This document shows positions 9,138-16,626 of a stretch of DNA of 64,000 nucleotides, in pieces. Positions within the stretch are counted from its first letter, which is position 1; the number at the start of each line of letters is the position of its first letter. The notes beneath the pieces were generated by a model, which worked only from the letters and a program-made list of their open reading frames with translations, was not told the origin of the DNA and did no database searches. Where the stretch lies: positions 17,822-81,821 of the forward strand of contig CAYPCW010000003.1 of NCBI GenBank assembly GCA_964409335.1, read 5' to 3'. Both the position numbers and the translations under genes were made by a program. The stretch is from JABMOW01 sp964409335. Lineage in GTDB: Bacteria; Fidelibacterota; Marinisomatia; SCGC-AAA003-L08; JACNLC01.

Positions 9138-9632
9138 ATGCCCGGCGATATAGTGAAACTCCGGTCACCGAATATCCGGCTGGTTGCCAGCGATATCGAC
9201 GGTGTTTGGACAAATGCAAAAATGTATTATACTGAAAACGGTGAGTTCATGAAGGCGTTTTCCACATATGACGGGTTCGCGGTACAACTGCTTCATCAGG
9301 CGGGTATTCGCGTCGCGATTCTGACAGGAGAATCCTCGCAATCCGTTGAGAAACGCGCCGAAAAATTACAGATCGAACATGTTTACCTTGGGGAGACGGA
9401 TAAACTTCCCCGGATATGGTATCTTTGCAAACGGTTCCACATCGGTCCTGAGCAGGTGGCATACATGGGCGATGATCTGAATGATCTGGACGTGCTGAAA
9501 TCTGTGGGCATATCTGCTATGCCGTCCACGAGTCCCATATTATCCTTATTTACCCCGGATATCGTCACCAAAAGAGGAGGAGGGGATGGCGCATTTCGTG
9601 AGTTTGTGGATATTTTACTATCCCATCGGTAA
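9138..9632 (+). CDS. KdsC-like HAD phosphatase (sialate-9-P or Kdo-8-P phosphatase)
   Basis: 164 residues, the short capless C0-type HAD phosphatase typical of KdsC. Motif I is LVASDIDGVWTNAKMYY (DxDG), motif II TGESS, the conserved lysine is in ETDKLPRI, and motif IV is VAYMGDDLNDLDVLK. Such tetrameric enzymes remove phosphate from Kdo-8-phosphate, and close relatives in Bacteroides work on KDN/sialate 9-phosphate. Here the gene is between neuB and the Kdo transferase waaA, so both roles fit. The neuB product has NANS-like features, which favours sialate 9-phosphate, but Kdo synthesis also needs a phosphatase and no other candidate is visible in this window. Animal CMP-sialate synthetase carries a similar domain at its C terminus, fused to the NeuA part. 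Confidence 0.82.
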   Translation: MPGDIVKLRSPNIRLVASDIDGVWTNAKMYYTENGEFMKAFSTYDGFAVQLLHQAGIRVAILTGESSQSVEKRAEKLQIEHVYLGETDKLPRIWYLCKRFHIGPEQVAYMGDDLNDLDVLKSVGISAMPSTSPILSLFTPDIVTKRGGGDGAFREFVDILLSHR

Positions 9633-9644
9633 ATTTTTTACAAG

Positions 9645-10904
9645 ATGGTCTTTTATATTATCTATCTTGTGCTTTCGCCCGGGATATGGATACTGCTTCA
9701 TACCGTCGGTTGGCTGATCCCCAAAATCCGCACTCATATTATTCACCAGTATCCTGCCCTGATCTCAGCCAGACGAAAAATTCATGATGATAACCGCAGG
9801 GTAGTCCTTTTCCATGCCGCATCCGCCGGTGAATTCGAACAGGTCAAGCCCGTTCTCAAACGGATGGATCGTACCCGGTATCTGCTGGTTCAGTCTTTTT
9901 TTTCCCCGACCATTTTTTACAGGGAATACGGCTCGGGACTCTTTGATATCTGTTGTTATCATTTGTTCGATTTTCCATGGTCAGCGATCATTTTTTTCAG
10001 GACATTATTGCCGGATTATTACATTATTACCCGCCATGATATCTGGCCTCATCACCTGTTTATCGCCAAAAGGCTGGGTATTCAGGTGATCCTCATTAAT
10101 GCCAACCTGCATGACCGTTCTGCACGGTTACATCCCTTCAGCCAGTCTGCAAACCGGTGGTTGTTTTCTCAATTTGATACCATATTCACAGGTTCATCCC
10201 GGTTAAAAGCCAATCTTCTAAAACTTGTCCCCGAACCAAAGGTTGTGATTACGGGAGATACCCGGTTTGATCAGGTTCTGGAGCGAAAGAACGAAAACCA
10301 CCGCACGGTGCTCCCTAACTCATTTTTACGATCTCAAAATATCATTTTCGGGAGCGTCATTTCATCAGACATTGCGATCATCCATGAAACCCTCGGTCGA
10401 TACTTTATGCAGGGTACAGACTCCCTTATAGAAAAGAACCGACGGTTGATCATCGTTCCTCATGAGACGGATGACGAGACTCTGAATGAATGGAAATCCA
10501 TGCTGATTTCGCTGAATATGAAGCCGATCCGATGGGCTGAGGCGAACCCCCTGACTGATACCCGTGTTCTGTTGGTCGATACTGTTGGACAGTTAGCCGA
10601 CCTTTACAAATATGCGTCCATCGCTTATGTGGGTGCGGGGTTTGGCGCTGGCGTTCATTCGGTCATTGAACCTGCCGTTTATGGCTGTGTCGTTGTATTC
10701 GGACCCAATATTCACATCCTCGATGAAGCGGTTGATCTTTACCAGGAAAATATTGGCGTCATGGTTCATTCTGCCAATGATTTCATAGGATTGTTAATTC
10801 AGCTGGAAGACGCAAATAGCCTGAAATCCTATCAGGAAAAAACACTTCATTTTGTGAAATCCCGTCCCTTAAGTTCTGAGCGGATCATTTCACATATTTT
10901 TTGA
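9645..10904 (+). CDS. waaA: 3-deoxy-D-manno-octulosonic acid (Kdo) transferase
   Basis: 419 residues. An N-terminal hydrophobic anchor (FYIIYLVLSPGIWILLHTVG) is followed by the family hallmark FHAASAGEFEQVKPVL (residues ~60-75), then a first Rossmann domain ending with ITRHDIWPHHLFIAKRLG, ILINANLHDRSARL and FTGSSRLKANLL, and a second domain with ITGDTRFDQV, IIVPHETDD and the sugar-nucleotide-binding GAGFGAGVHSVIEPAVYG. This is the GT30 fold of WaaA/KdtA, which transfers Kdo from CMP-Kdo to lipid IVA on the inner leaflet of the inner membrane. It shares the operon with the lipid A flippase and sialic acid genes, so the sialylated product is probably lipopolysaccharide rather than a free capsule. 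Number of Kdo residues added is unknown. Confidence 0.92.
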   Translation: MVFYIIYLVLSPGIWILLHTVGWLIPKIRTHIIHQYPALISARRKIHDDNRRVVLFHAASAGEFEQVKPVLKRMDRTRYLLVQSFFSPTIFYREYGSGLFDICCYHLFDFPWSAIIFFRTLLPDYYIITRHDIWPHHLFIAKRLGIQVILINANLHDRSARLHPFSQSANRWLFSQFDTIFTGSSRLKANLLKLVPEPKVVITGDTRFDQVLERKNENHRTVLPNSFLRSQNIIFGSVISSDIAIIHETLGRYFMQGTDSLIEKNRRLIIVPHETDDETLNEWKSMLISLNMKPIRWAEANPLTDTRVLLVDTVGQLADLYKYASIAYVGAGFGAGVHSVIEPAVYGCVVVFGPNIHILDEAVDLYQENIGVMVHSANDFIGLLIQLEDANSLKSYQEKTLHFVKSRPLSSERIISHIF

Positions 10905-10908
10905 TCAA

Positions 10909-11667
10909 ATGAATAAGTTAAACTCAATATTTATACTGTTTTCCATAGGGTTGGTTTTGTGCCAGGATCAATTTGTACCTGGCGAGAAGCTTATTTTTTC
11001 AGCCGGTTTTCGTTTCTTTTCCGCAGGCGCTGCCTCGATCGAACTGTATGCCGATACCCTGAATGGCGTACCCCTTTACCAAATTATTTCGAAAACCCGT
11101 TCTGAAGGTCTATTGGATAAATTTTATAAGGTCCGGGATGAAATTGACATCTGGGTTTCCAGTGAAGACTTTGGCCTGATCAGGATGAATAAAAAGATCC
11201 GTGAGGGCAAATATAAACGGGATTTTAATGTTGAAATCGATCGTGAAACCCGGGAAGCGGTCATGGGATCAAAAAGGATGTCCATCCCTTCACAAGTTAT
11301 GGACCCTATTTCTGCGATCTATTATTTTAGGACAAAGAATTTAAAAACTGGGAATATTTATTCATTCATATCATTCGATAACGGTAAGATAAAAGACGTT
11401 CAGGTAACCGTTACCCACGAAGAAACCATCTCCGTCCCGGCCGGGATCTTCAGATGCTGGGTGCTGTCCCCTTCGTCACCCGATGGAACAACCCTGTTAA
11501 AAAATCAGGGAGAGATGACAATTTGGTTTACGAAGGACGATCAAAAACTACCGGCAAAGATTGTACAAAGTACCTCATTAGGATCTATGATCCTCGAATT
11601 AAAGGACGTCCTCCTTCCGTTACCCAAAGAGCCTGCTGATGTCATTGAACATGACCAGAACAAATAA
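10909..11667 (+). CDS. Exported DUF3108-like protein
   Basis: 252 residues with an N-terminal signal peptide (MNKLNSIFILFSIGLVLCQDQ). The mature part reads as a mostly beta protein: FVPGEKLIFSAGFRFFSAGAASIEL, a segment YQIISKTRSEGLLDKFYKVRD, and later VTHEETISVPAGIFRCW. This order (opening 'GE.L.Y...' strand, 'SA', 'F.V.D', 'V..G.F.C') is that of DUF3108 proteins, periplasmic beta-solenoid-like proteins of unknown function often linked with the outer membrane. It directly follows waaA by four bases. Its last 48 bases overlap the 3' end of rseP on the other strand. Confidence 0.7.
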   Translation: MNKLNSIFILFSIGLVLCQDQFVPGEKLIFSAGFRFFSAGAASIELYADTLNGVPLYQIISKTRSEGLLDKFYKVRDEIDIWVSSEDFGLIRMNKKIREGKYKRDFNVEIDRETREAVMGSKRMSIPSQVMDPISAIYYFRTKNLKTGNIYSFISFDNGKIKDVQVTVTHEETISVPAGIFRCWVLSPSSPDGTTLLKNQGEMTIWFTKDDQKLPAKIVQSTSLGSMILELKDVLLPLPKEPADVIEHDQNK

Positions 11668-12684
11668 TAGAAGCAGAAGCATCACACCCACCTGCTGAAC
11701 GCTCATTTTCACTTTCGTCGGAAGCTTTCGACGGGAAATACCCTCTATCATTGCGATAACAATATGTCCTCCGTCCATTGCCGGGATTGGAAGAACATTT
11801 AATAATGCAAGATTTACACTGATAATCGCCATAAAATTCAGAAAGGATAATATCCCGTATTTGACAGACTCACCTGTGAGTTTAGCGATCATGATAGGTC
11901 CGCCGATTTCTTTTAAAGATGCATGTCCTGTGACTAGCATCCTAATGGAATCGAAAATGATGTCCAGCCAGTAGAAGGTCATGGATAACCCTTCCTGTAC
12001 TGACCGGATAAAAGTCGCCGGAACCACATCCATCCTTGGGGCGATACCGATCATACCCACCGACTTTAATTCACCCTCGATCATACTTTGATTGGATACC
12101 GTCACGAGCGTGTCAATGAAGATTTCGCCGTTTCGTTCAATTTCCAATACGACAGATTGTTCAATGACTTCATGGATCTTCTCTGTCATTTCCGCCCATG
12201 AGGATATCTCCGCCCCATTGACGGAGAGGATTTTATCCCCGGCGATAATCCCCGCAGATTCAGCGGGATAATCAGCCATCACATCTCCAACAACTGCCCT
12301 TTCGTCCGGTATGCCAACGCCAACATGATAAACGATTCCGGTAAATATTACAATAGCCAATAGAAAATTCATCAACACACCCGCAGAGGCGAAAAAGATT
12401 TGCTGTAAGGGATTTTTCGACTGATATTCATAGTCCGCACCGGAACTCGAGGAGTCCATACTTTCATCGAGGATACCGGATACTTTGACGTACCCGCCTA
12501 ATGGAAACAGACCAATACCATATTCAGTATCCCCCCATTTTTTCTTCAATCCGATACCGAAAAGATTGAAACCGAGGTAGAATTTTTCAACACGCATACC
12601 TACAGATCTGGCGGCAAGAAAATGTCCCAGTTCGTGGACGAAGATTAATACACCCAACAGAATTACAAAATACACAAATGTCAT
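11620..12684 (-). CDS. rseP: RseP-type site-2 zinc metalloprotease (M50)
   Basis: 354 residues. The zinc site HELGHFLAARSVG is in the first membrane helix (residues ~18-30), a single PDZ domain lies at about 125-210 (PAESAGIIAGDKILSVNG), and the third metal ligand and second motif NVLPIPAMDGGHI are near residue 300, followed by a final membrane helix. E. coli RseP has two PDZ domains and about 450 residues; this shorter one-PDZ form is common in other phyla. The family cuts membrane-bound anti-sigma factors and signal-peptide remnants inside the inner membrane. An ECF sigma operon with a membrane-bound partner protein is located at 27090-28458, which may be one of its targets (inference). Last gene of the lipid A/BAM operon. 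Confidence 0.9.
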   Translation of the reverse strand: MTFVYFVILLGVLIFVHELGHFLAARSVGMRVEKFYLGFNLFGIGLKKKWGDTEYGIGLFPLGGYVKVSGILDESMDSSSSGADYEYQSKNPLQQIFFASAGVLMNFLLAIVIFTGIVYHVGVGIPDERAVVGDVMADYPAESAGIIAGDKILSVNGAEISSWAEMTEKIHEVIEQSVVLEIERNGEIFIDTLVTVSNQSMIEGELKSVGMIGIAPRMDVVPATFIRSVQEGLSMTFYWLDIIFDSIRMLVTGHASLKEIGGPIMIAKLTGESVKYGILSFLNFMAIISVNLALLNVLPIPAMDGGHIVIAMIEGISRRKLPTKVKMSVQQVGVMLLLLLFVLVMFNDISRLFG

Positions 12685-12691
12685 AAATCAA

Positions 12692-13843
12692 TTATCCTTG
12701 AAGTTTTGAATTTAAAAATTGAGTTGTCCAGGCCATGAGTTCCCTGATTTGTTCAACATCCGGATCATTTACAGGGTTGTGACTGCTCATTGCCAACTCA
12801 ATCACTCCTGGGATTTCTATAAAGGAAATTTTTTTTTGAAGAAATGCATATACGGCAAGATCATTTGCAACGTTTAAAACCGCAGGATATGATCCACCGG
12901 AATTTATCGCCTCATATGCCAGACTGATACAGGGGAATTTATGCAGGTCTGGTTTTTCAAACGTCAGTTGTCCGATAGATACAGGATCAAAATGCTTCCA
13001 CGATACCGGGGCATGATCGGGATATGTGAGTGAATACTGGATTGGGATTTTCATTTCCGGATACCCCAGTTGTGCTTTTACAGATCCATCTACAAATTCA
13101 ACCATTGAGTGAATGATAGATTGGGGATGGACGACAATATCGACCTGACTCGCCGGAATGTCAAACAGCCATCTGGCTTCAATTACTTCCAGACCTTTAT
13201 TCATCATAGTAGCGGAATCAACCGTGATTTTCTCGCCCATTTTCCAGTTGGGATGTCTGAGGGCGTCTTCAATAGTGATCGTCGAGAAGGTGTCTATCGG
13301 ACGAGTTCGAAAGGGTCCCCCCGATCCTGTGAGAATCAAGCGACGGATCTGGTCATGCTGCTCCCCAACCAGACATTGCCAGATAGCGCTGTGTTCGCTG
13401 TCAACCGGGAGTATCTTTACACCATTTTTCCGTTGTAATCCGGTGATTACTCCACCGGCGAGAACCAGACTTTCTTTATTGGATAACGCCACATTTACAC
13501 CGGCGGATATCGCCCGAATCGTCGGTTCCATTCCGGATGATCCTACCAAACCATTCAGTAAAATATCCACATTATCCCGGCCTGCTAATTCTAAAAGTCC
13601 ATCACGGCCGGAAAGGATTTCAATGTTACCCGGCGGTAAATTTTTGACGGCTTCACTACCCGTCACGGAATCTGAAATACAGATGGTTTTCGGTCGAAAT
13701 TCGGCTACCTGACTGAATAGCAATTTTACATTCCGGTGTGCGGAAAGTGCGACGATCTCAAACTGATCCCTATGCTTTCTGACCACGTCCAGTGCCTGTG
13801 TTCCGATGGACCCGGTACTCCCCAAAATGCTGATCTTTTTCAT
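12692..13843 (-). CDS. dxr: 1-deoxy-D-xylulose 5-phosphate reductoisomerase
   Basis: 383 residues. The NADPH-binding start KKISILGSTGSIGTQALDVV is complete, followed by LSNKESLVLAGGVI, the metal/substrate motifs LPVDSEHSAIWQCL, LTGSGGPFR, HPNWKMGEKITVDSATMMNKGLE (split here by position 210-230) and VHPQSIIHSMVEF. These are the standard catalytic blocks of Dxr (IspC), the second step of the MEP pathway for isoprenoids in the cytoplasm. It is the usual neighbour of rseP, bamA and uppS in Gram-negative genomes. The start ATG overlaps the stop of the preceding small gene by four bases. Confidence 0.95.
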   Translation of the reverse strand: MKKISILGSTGSIGTQALDVVRKHRDQFEIVALSAHRNVKLLFSQVAEFRPKTICISDSVTGSEAVKNLPPGNIEILSGRDGLLELAGRDNVDILLNGLVGSSGMEPTIRAISAGVNVALSNKESLVLAGGVITGLQRKNGVKILPVDSEHSAIWQCLVGEQHDQIRRLILTGSGGPFRTRPIDTFSTITIEDALRHPNWKMGEKITVDSATMMNKGLEVIEARWLFDIPASQVDIVVHPQSIIHSMVEFVDGSVKAQLGYPEMKIPIQYSLTYPDHAPVSWKHFDPVSIGQLTFEKPDLHKFPCISLAYEAINSGGSYPAVLNVANDLAVYAFLQKKISFIEIPGVIELAMSSHNPVNDPDVEQIRELMAWTTQFLNSKLQG

Positions 13844-14445
13844 AACGCTGTTGAGAATGTCATGACCGTATTCATATTTATAAGATTTCCGTCACGATAC
13901 AAAACCGCCTGTAACTGCATTCCGATAATTTTACAGATAACCCGTGAGACGATAATGGAAAATTGTTCATGATACCATCCGGGATCAGATAAATGAGTCC
14001 ACGTGAAATGAATAGTATTGTGTTTATAATTAAATGATTGACCGATCATTCCGTACTGCCATTTGTAGCTCTTTTCACCATACCATTTCAATTGAAATAT
14101 CCCTAGTTCGAAGGCAGTCGTGCCGGTTTTTAACCAGGGAAGTTCGGGGACATATCCGAGACCAAGATGAATCAGAGGACTGAGGTGAGCATCGTATTTC
14201 CCGGGAGAAATTCCACCTTTCATATACAGGTTCGGGGAAACCCATAATTGAGAATTTAATGCGAATTCCGGGTTCGTCTTGTAGTAAAAGAGCGAAGTAG
14301 AAACGATGATATTTGAATTTTCAATGGTATCGTGGGGGATGAAAGAAAGAGATTTTGCCAGTTCTTTTTCCGGGATATTCGCAAAAACACAAGCCAATAA
14401 TAGAAAAAGTTGGAACTTGAATTTTAAAATGTTAAATAAGTCCAC
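13840..14445 (-). CDS. Small exported protein of unknown function in the lipid A operon
   Basis: 201 residues, not recognised. A hydrophobic N-terminal stretch (FKFQLFLLLACVFANIPE) suggests export. The rest is rich in aromatic residues and alternating polar/hydrophobic strands (LWVSPNLYMKGGIS, HLGLGYVPELPW, FELGIFQLKWYG, YKWQYGMIGQSF, HFTWTHLSDPGWYHEQFSI), which would suit a small beta-barrel or lipid-binding beta-sandwich in the outer membrane or periplasm. It overlaps lpxA by 14 bases and dxr by 4 bases, so it is certainly part of the operon. It occupies the place where cdsA is often found in other Gram-negative genomes, but has none of the features of CdsA. Confidence 0.6.
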   Translation of the reverse strand: MDLFNILKFKFQLFLLLACVFANIPEKELAKSLSFIPHDTIENSNIIVSTSLFYYKTNPEFALNSQLWVSPNLYMKGGISPGKYDAHLSPLIHLGLGYVPELPWLKTGTTAFELGIFQLKWYGEKSYKWQYGMIGQSFNYKHNTIHFTWTHLSDPGWYHEQFSIIVSRVICKIIGMQLQAVLYRDGNLINMNTVMTFSTAL

Positions 14446-15205
14446 GACTGCTGGTTTCTATAAAATGAATAATTTTCTGAACTTCTGTCGTCTGTTCCAT
14501 CTCATTTTTTATCCATTCCAAGGCTTGGGAAACATTCATTTTAGATCGAAATATTTTATGGTACACTTTTTTAATGGTTGCTCTTTGTTCTTGTGAAAAA
14601 CCTCTTCTTCGGAGACCCACATTGTTCAACCCTGCATACTTCATGGGTTCTCCGGTTGCCAGGATATACGGGGGCACATCCTGTACAACCCGATAAGCTC
14701 CCCCGACAAATGCATGTTCACCGATTTTGCAGAATTGATGTACGGGAGTCAGTCCCCCTATCGTCGCATGATACCCAATCTCAACGTGGCCTCCAAGTGA
14801 GATACTGTTTGCAAGAATAACATTATCACCGATAATGCAGTCATGTCCCACATGAACATATGCCATGATGAGGACGTCACTACCGATTTCAGTCTTCCCG
14901 TGGGCTGATGTTCCTCTGTTCAGGGTACAATATTCTCTGACACGGGTCCGATCTCCGATAACTAATTCTGTCTTTTCACCATCGAATTTAAGATCCTGTG
15001 GCAAACCTGCGATGACTGCCCCCTGGAAAATATAGCAATCCTTTCCTATTCGGGTGTGGGCTTTAATTGTGACGTGGTCATGGATTTCTGTATTGTCGCC
15101 AATGACACAGTCGCCTTCGATAATTGAGAAAGCGCCAATGGAGACATTGCCTCCGATAACCGCATCGGAGTGAATAATAGATGAAGGATGGATGGTAGTG
15201 GAAAT
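14432..15205 (-). CDS. lpxA: UDP-N-acetylglucosamine acyltransferase, ATT start codon
   Basis: A left-handed beta-helix acyltransferase. Reading back from the obvious core, the frame stays LpxA-like to residues S-T-T-I-H-P-S-S-I-I-H-S-D-A-V-I-G, exactly the usual LpxA beginning, and meets a TAG five codons further up. Between that stop and the protein start there is no ATG, GTG or TTG. The best start is ATT at 15205-15203, six bases after GGAG and sharing one base with the TAA stop of lpxC-fabZ (TAATT). This gives 257 residues, near the 262 of E. coli LpxA. The first TTG, at 15004, would remove 67 residues of the helix. Catalytic region AYVHVGHDC (the general-base His) and the C-terminal helical part are present. 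First step of lipid A synthesis in the cytoplasm. Confidence 0.9.
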   Translation of the reverse strand: MSTTIHPSSIIHSDAVIGGNVSIGAFSIIEGDCVIGDNTEIHDHVTIKAHTRIGKDCYIFQGAVIAGLPQDLKFDGEKTELVIGDRTRVREYCTLNRGTSAHGKTEIGSDVLIMAYVHVGHDCIIGDNVILANSISLGGHVEIGYHATIGGLTPVHQFCKIGEHAFVGGAYRVVQDVPPYILATGEPMKYAGLNNVGLRRRGFSQEQRATIKKVYHKIFRSKMNVSQALEWIKNEMEQTTEVQKIIHFIETSSRGLI

Positions 15206-16626
15206 TATTCTCTCCTATCTACAACCGAAGCCATCATTTCAGCTTCAGCCACGACTTCACCATCCACCGTAGCTATTCCTTTTATTTTGCAGGTTCCCAT
15301 CCTGAATTTAACCAGAGTGACCTCGAACTCAACCTGATCTCCCGGTACAACGATTTTTCTGAATCTCGTATTGTCAATTGCAGTAAAATACATGAGTTTT
15401 GTTTTCGGATTGGGAATTGAATTTAAAACTAAAAAGCCACCTGCCTGTGCCATAGCTTCGAGGATCAATACGCCGGGCATCACGGGTTGGCCTGGAAAAT
15501 GCCCCTGAAAAAAAGGCTCGTTCATGGTGACATTTTTAATTGCATGGACAATTCTGCCAGGTTCTACGTCTAATATTCTATCAACCAACAAGAATGGATA
15601 CCGGTGAGGCATGATCTGAAGGATTGCCTGAATATCAAATTTTACTTTCGAATCTTTTTGGCGGAGTTTCTTTTCCTTGATCTTTTTACCATATACCTGT
15701 TTGATCCGTTTTACCAGTTCTACGTTTGCCGCATGACCGCTTCTCGCAGCGATGACATGCCCACGTATTGGAATTCCCAATAATGATAAGTCGCCAATCA
15801 GATCCACCACTTTATGCCGGACAGGTTCGTTTGAAAACCGCAATTTGACACCGTTCATTATTCCATTTTCACCGGCAAAAATGTCGCTTTTGATGTTAAA
15901 CATTTTCCGGATAGTCTCAATTTCAGTTGATTTCACTTCCCGGTCGAGAAACACAAGCGCGTTATCTATACCACCGCCCATGATCAGACCCAATTCTTTC
16001 AGTTCGCGAATTTCGGAAAAAAAACAAAACGTCCGGGCGGGAGCGAACCGATGGATAAAATCATCTTCCAGAGAATACATCGCCGTATATTGAGTTCCTA
16101 AGGAGGGAAATTTATAATCGGTCATAAACGTGATTCGAAATTTGTCAGAAGGGAGTACGTGTATATCAACTCCACGCTCGGGATCGCTATAAGTGATGGT
16201 TTGGTCGATGATCAATTCATCGCGGTGAGCGCTCTGTTCAACGATCGTCGCATCCAGCAGAATTTTAACAAAGGGCTGGGCGCTTCCATCCATCACCGGG
16301 GGTTCTTTATTGGTAAGTTCTATGAGAACATTATCAATTTGAAGCCCTACCACCGCAGCCATGACGTGTTCAACGGTATGAATCCTTACCCCATTCTGGC
16401 TGATGGTCGTTCCCCGTGAAATATCGATGACATGATCGATATCAGCTAAAATTTCAGGACTGTCTTTTAAATCAATCCGTTTAAACAGGATTCCGGAATT
16501 GGGCGGTGCAGGTTTAAAGATAGCTGTGGAATCAACACCTGTATGAAGCCCGACGCCGCTAATTTTAACTTCCTTACCAATCGTTCGTTGATATTTGGAG
16601 TGTTGGTAATTAATTTTATCGTTCAA
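15205..16626 (-). CDS. lpxC/fabZ: LpxC-FabZ bifunctional enzyme (deacetylase / hydroxyacyl-ACP dehydratase)
   Basis: 473 residues made of two enzymes. Residues ~12-300 are LpxC: VGLHTG, the zinc motif HTVEHVMAAVVG, PPVMDGSAQPFV, KVVDLIGDLSLLG and the catalytic GHAANVELVKRI. Residues ~325-470 are FabZ: ILQIMPHRYPFLLVDRI, then NEPFFQGHFPGQPVMPGVLILEAMAQ split over the active-site His and Glu. This fusion is a recognised trait of Bacteroidota and relatives. LpxC does the committed step of lipid A synthesis; FabZ dehydrates hydroxyacyl-ACP, so the fusion ties lipid A and fatty acid flux. The start is TTG within TTGA overlapping the lpxD stop; the stop TAA overlaps the ATT start of lpxA. Confidence 0.95.
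   Translation of the reverse strand: MNDKINYQHSKYQRTIGKEVKISGVGLHTGVDSTAIFKPAPPNSGILFKRIDLKDSPEILADIDHVIDISRGTTISQNGVRIHTVEHVMAAVVGLQIDNVLIELTNKEPPVMDGSAQPFVKILLDATIVEQSAHRDELIIDQTITYSDPERGVDIHVLPSDKFRITFMTDYKFPSLGTQYTAMYSLEDDFIHRFAPARTFCFFSEIRELKELGLIMGGGIDNALVFLDREVKSTEIETIRKMFNIKSDIFAGENGIMNGVKLRFSNEPVRHKVVDLIGDLSLLGIPIRGHVIAARSGHAANVELVKRIKQVYGKKIKEKKLRQKDSKVKFDIQAILQIMPHRYPFLLVDRILDVEPGRIVHAIKNVTMNEPFFQGHFPGQPVMPGVLILEAMAQAGGFLVLNSIPNPKTKLMYFTAIDNTRFRKIVVPGDQVEFEVTLVKFRMGTCKIKGIATVDGEVVAEAEMMASVVDRRE

Noticed and set aside
13158..13712. 184-codon ORF on the plus strand opposite dxr
   Set aside because: Shadow of the conserved dxr gene; composition has no domain logic.
14432..15004. lpxA as a 190-residue gene starting at TTG 15004
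   Set aside because: The frame upstream encodes 67 further residues that are clearly LpxA beta-helix; the TTG is an internal leucine.
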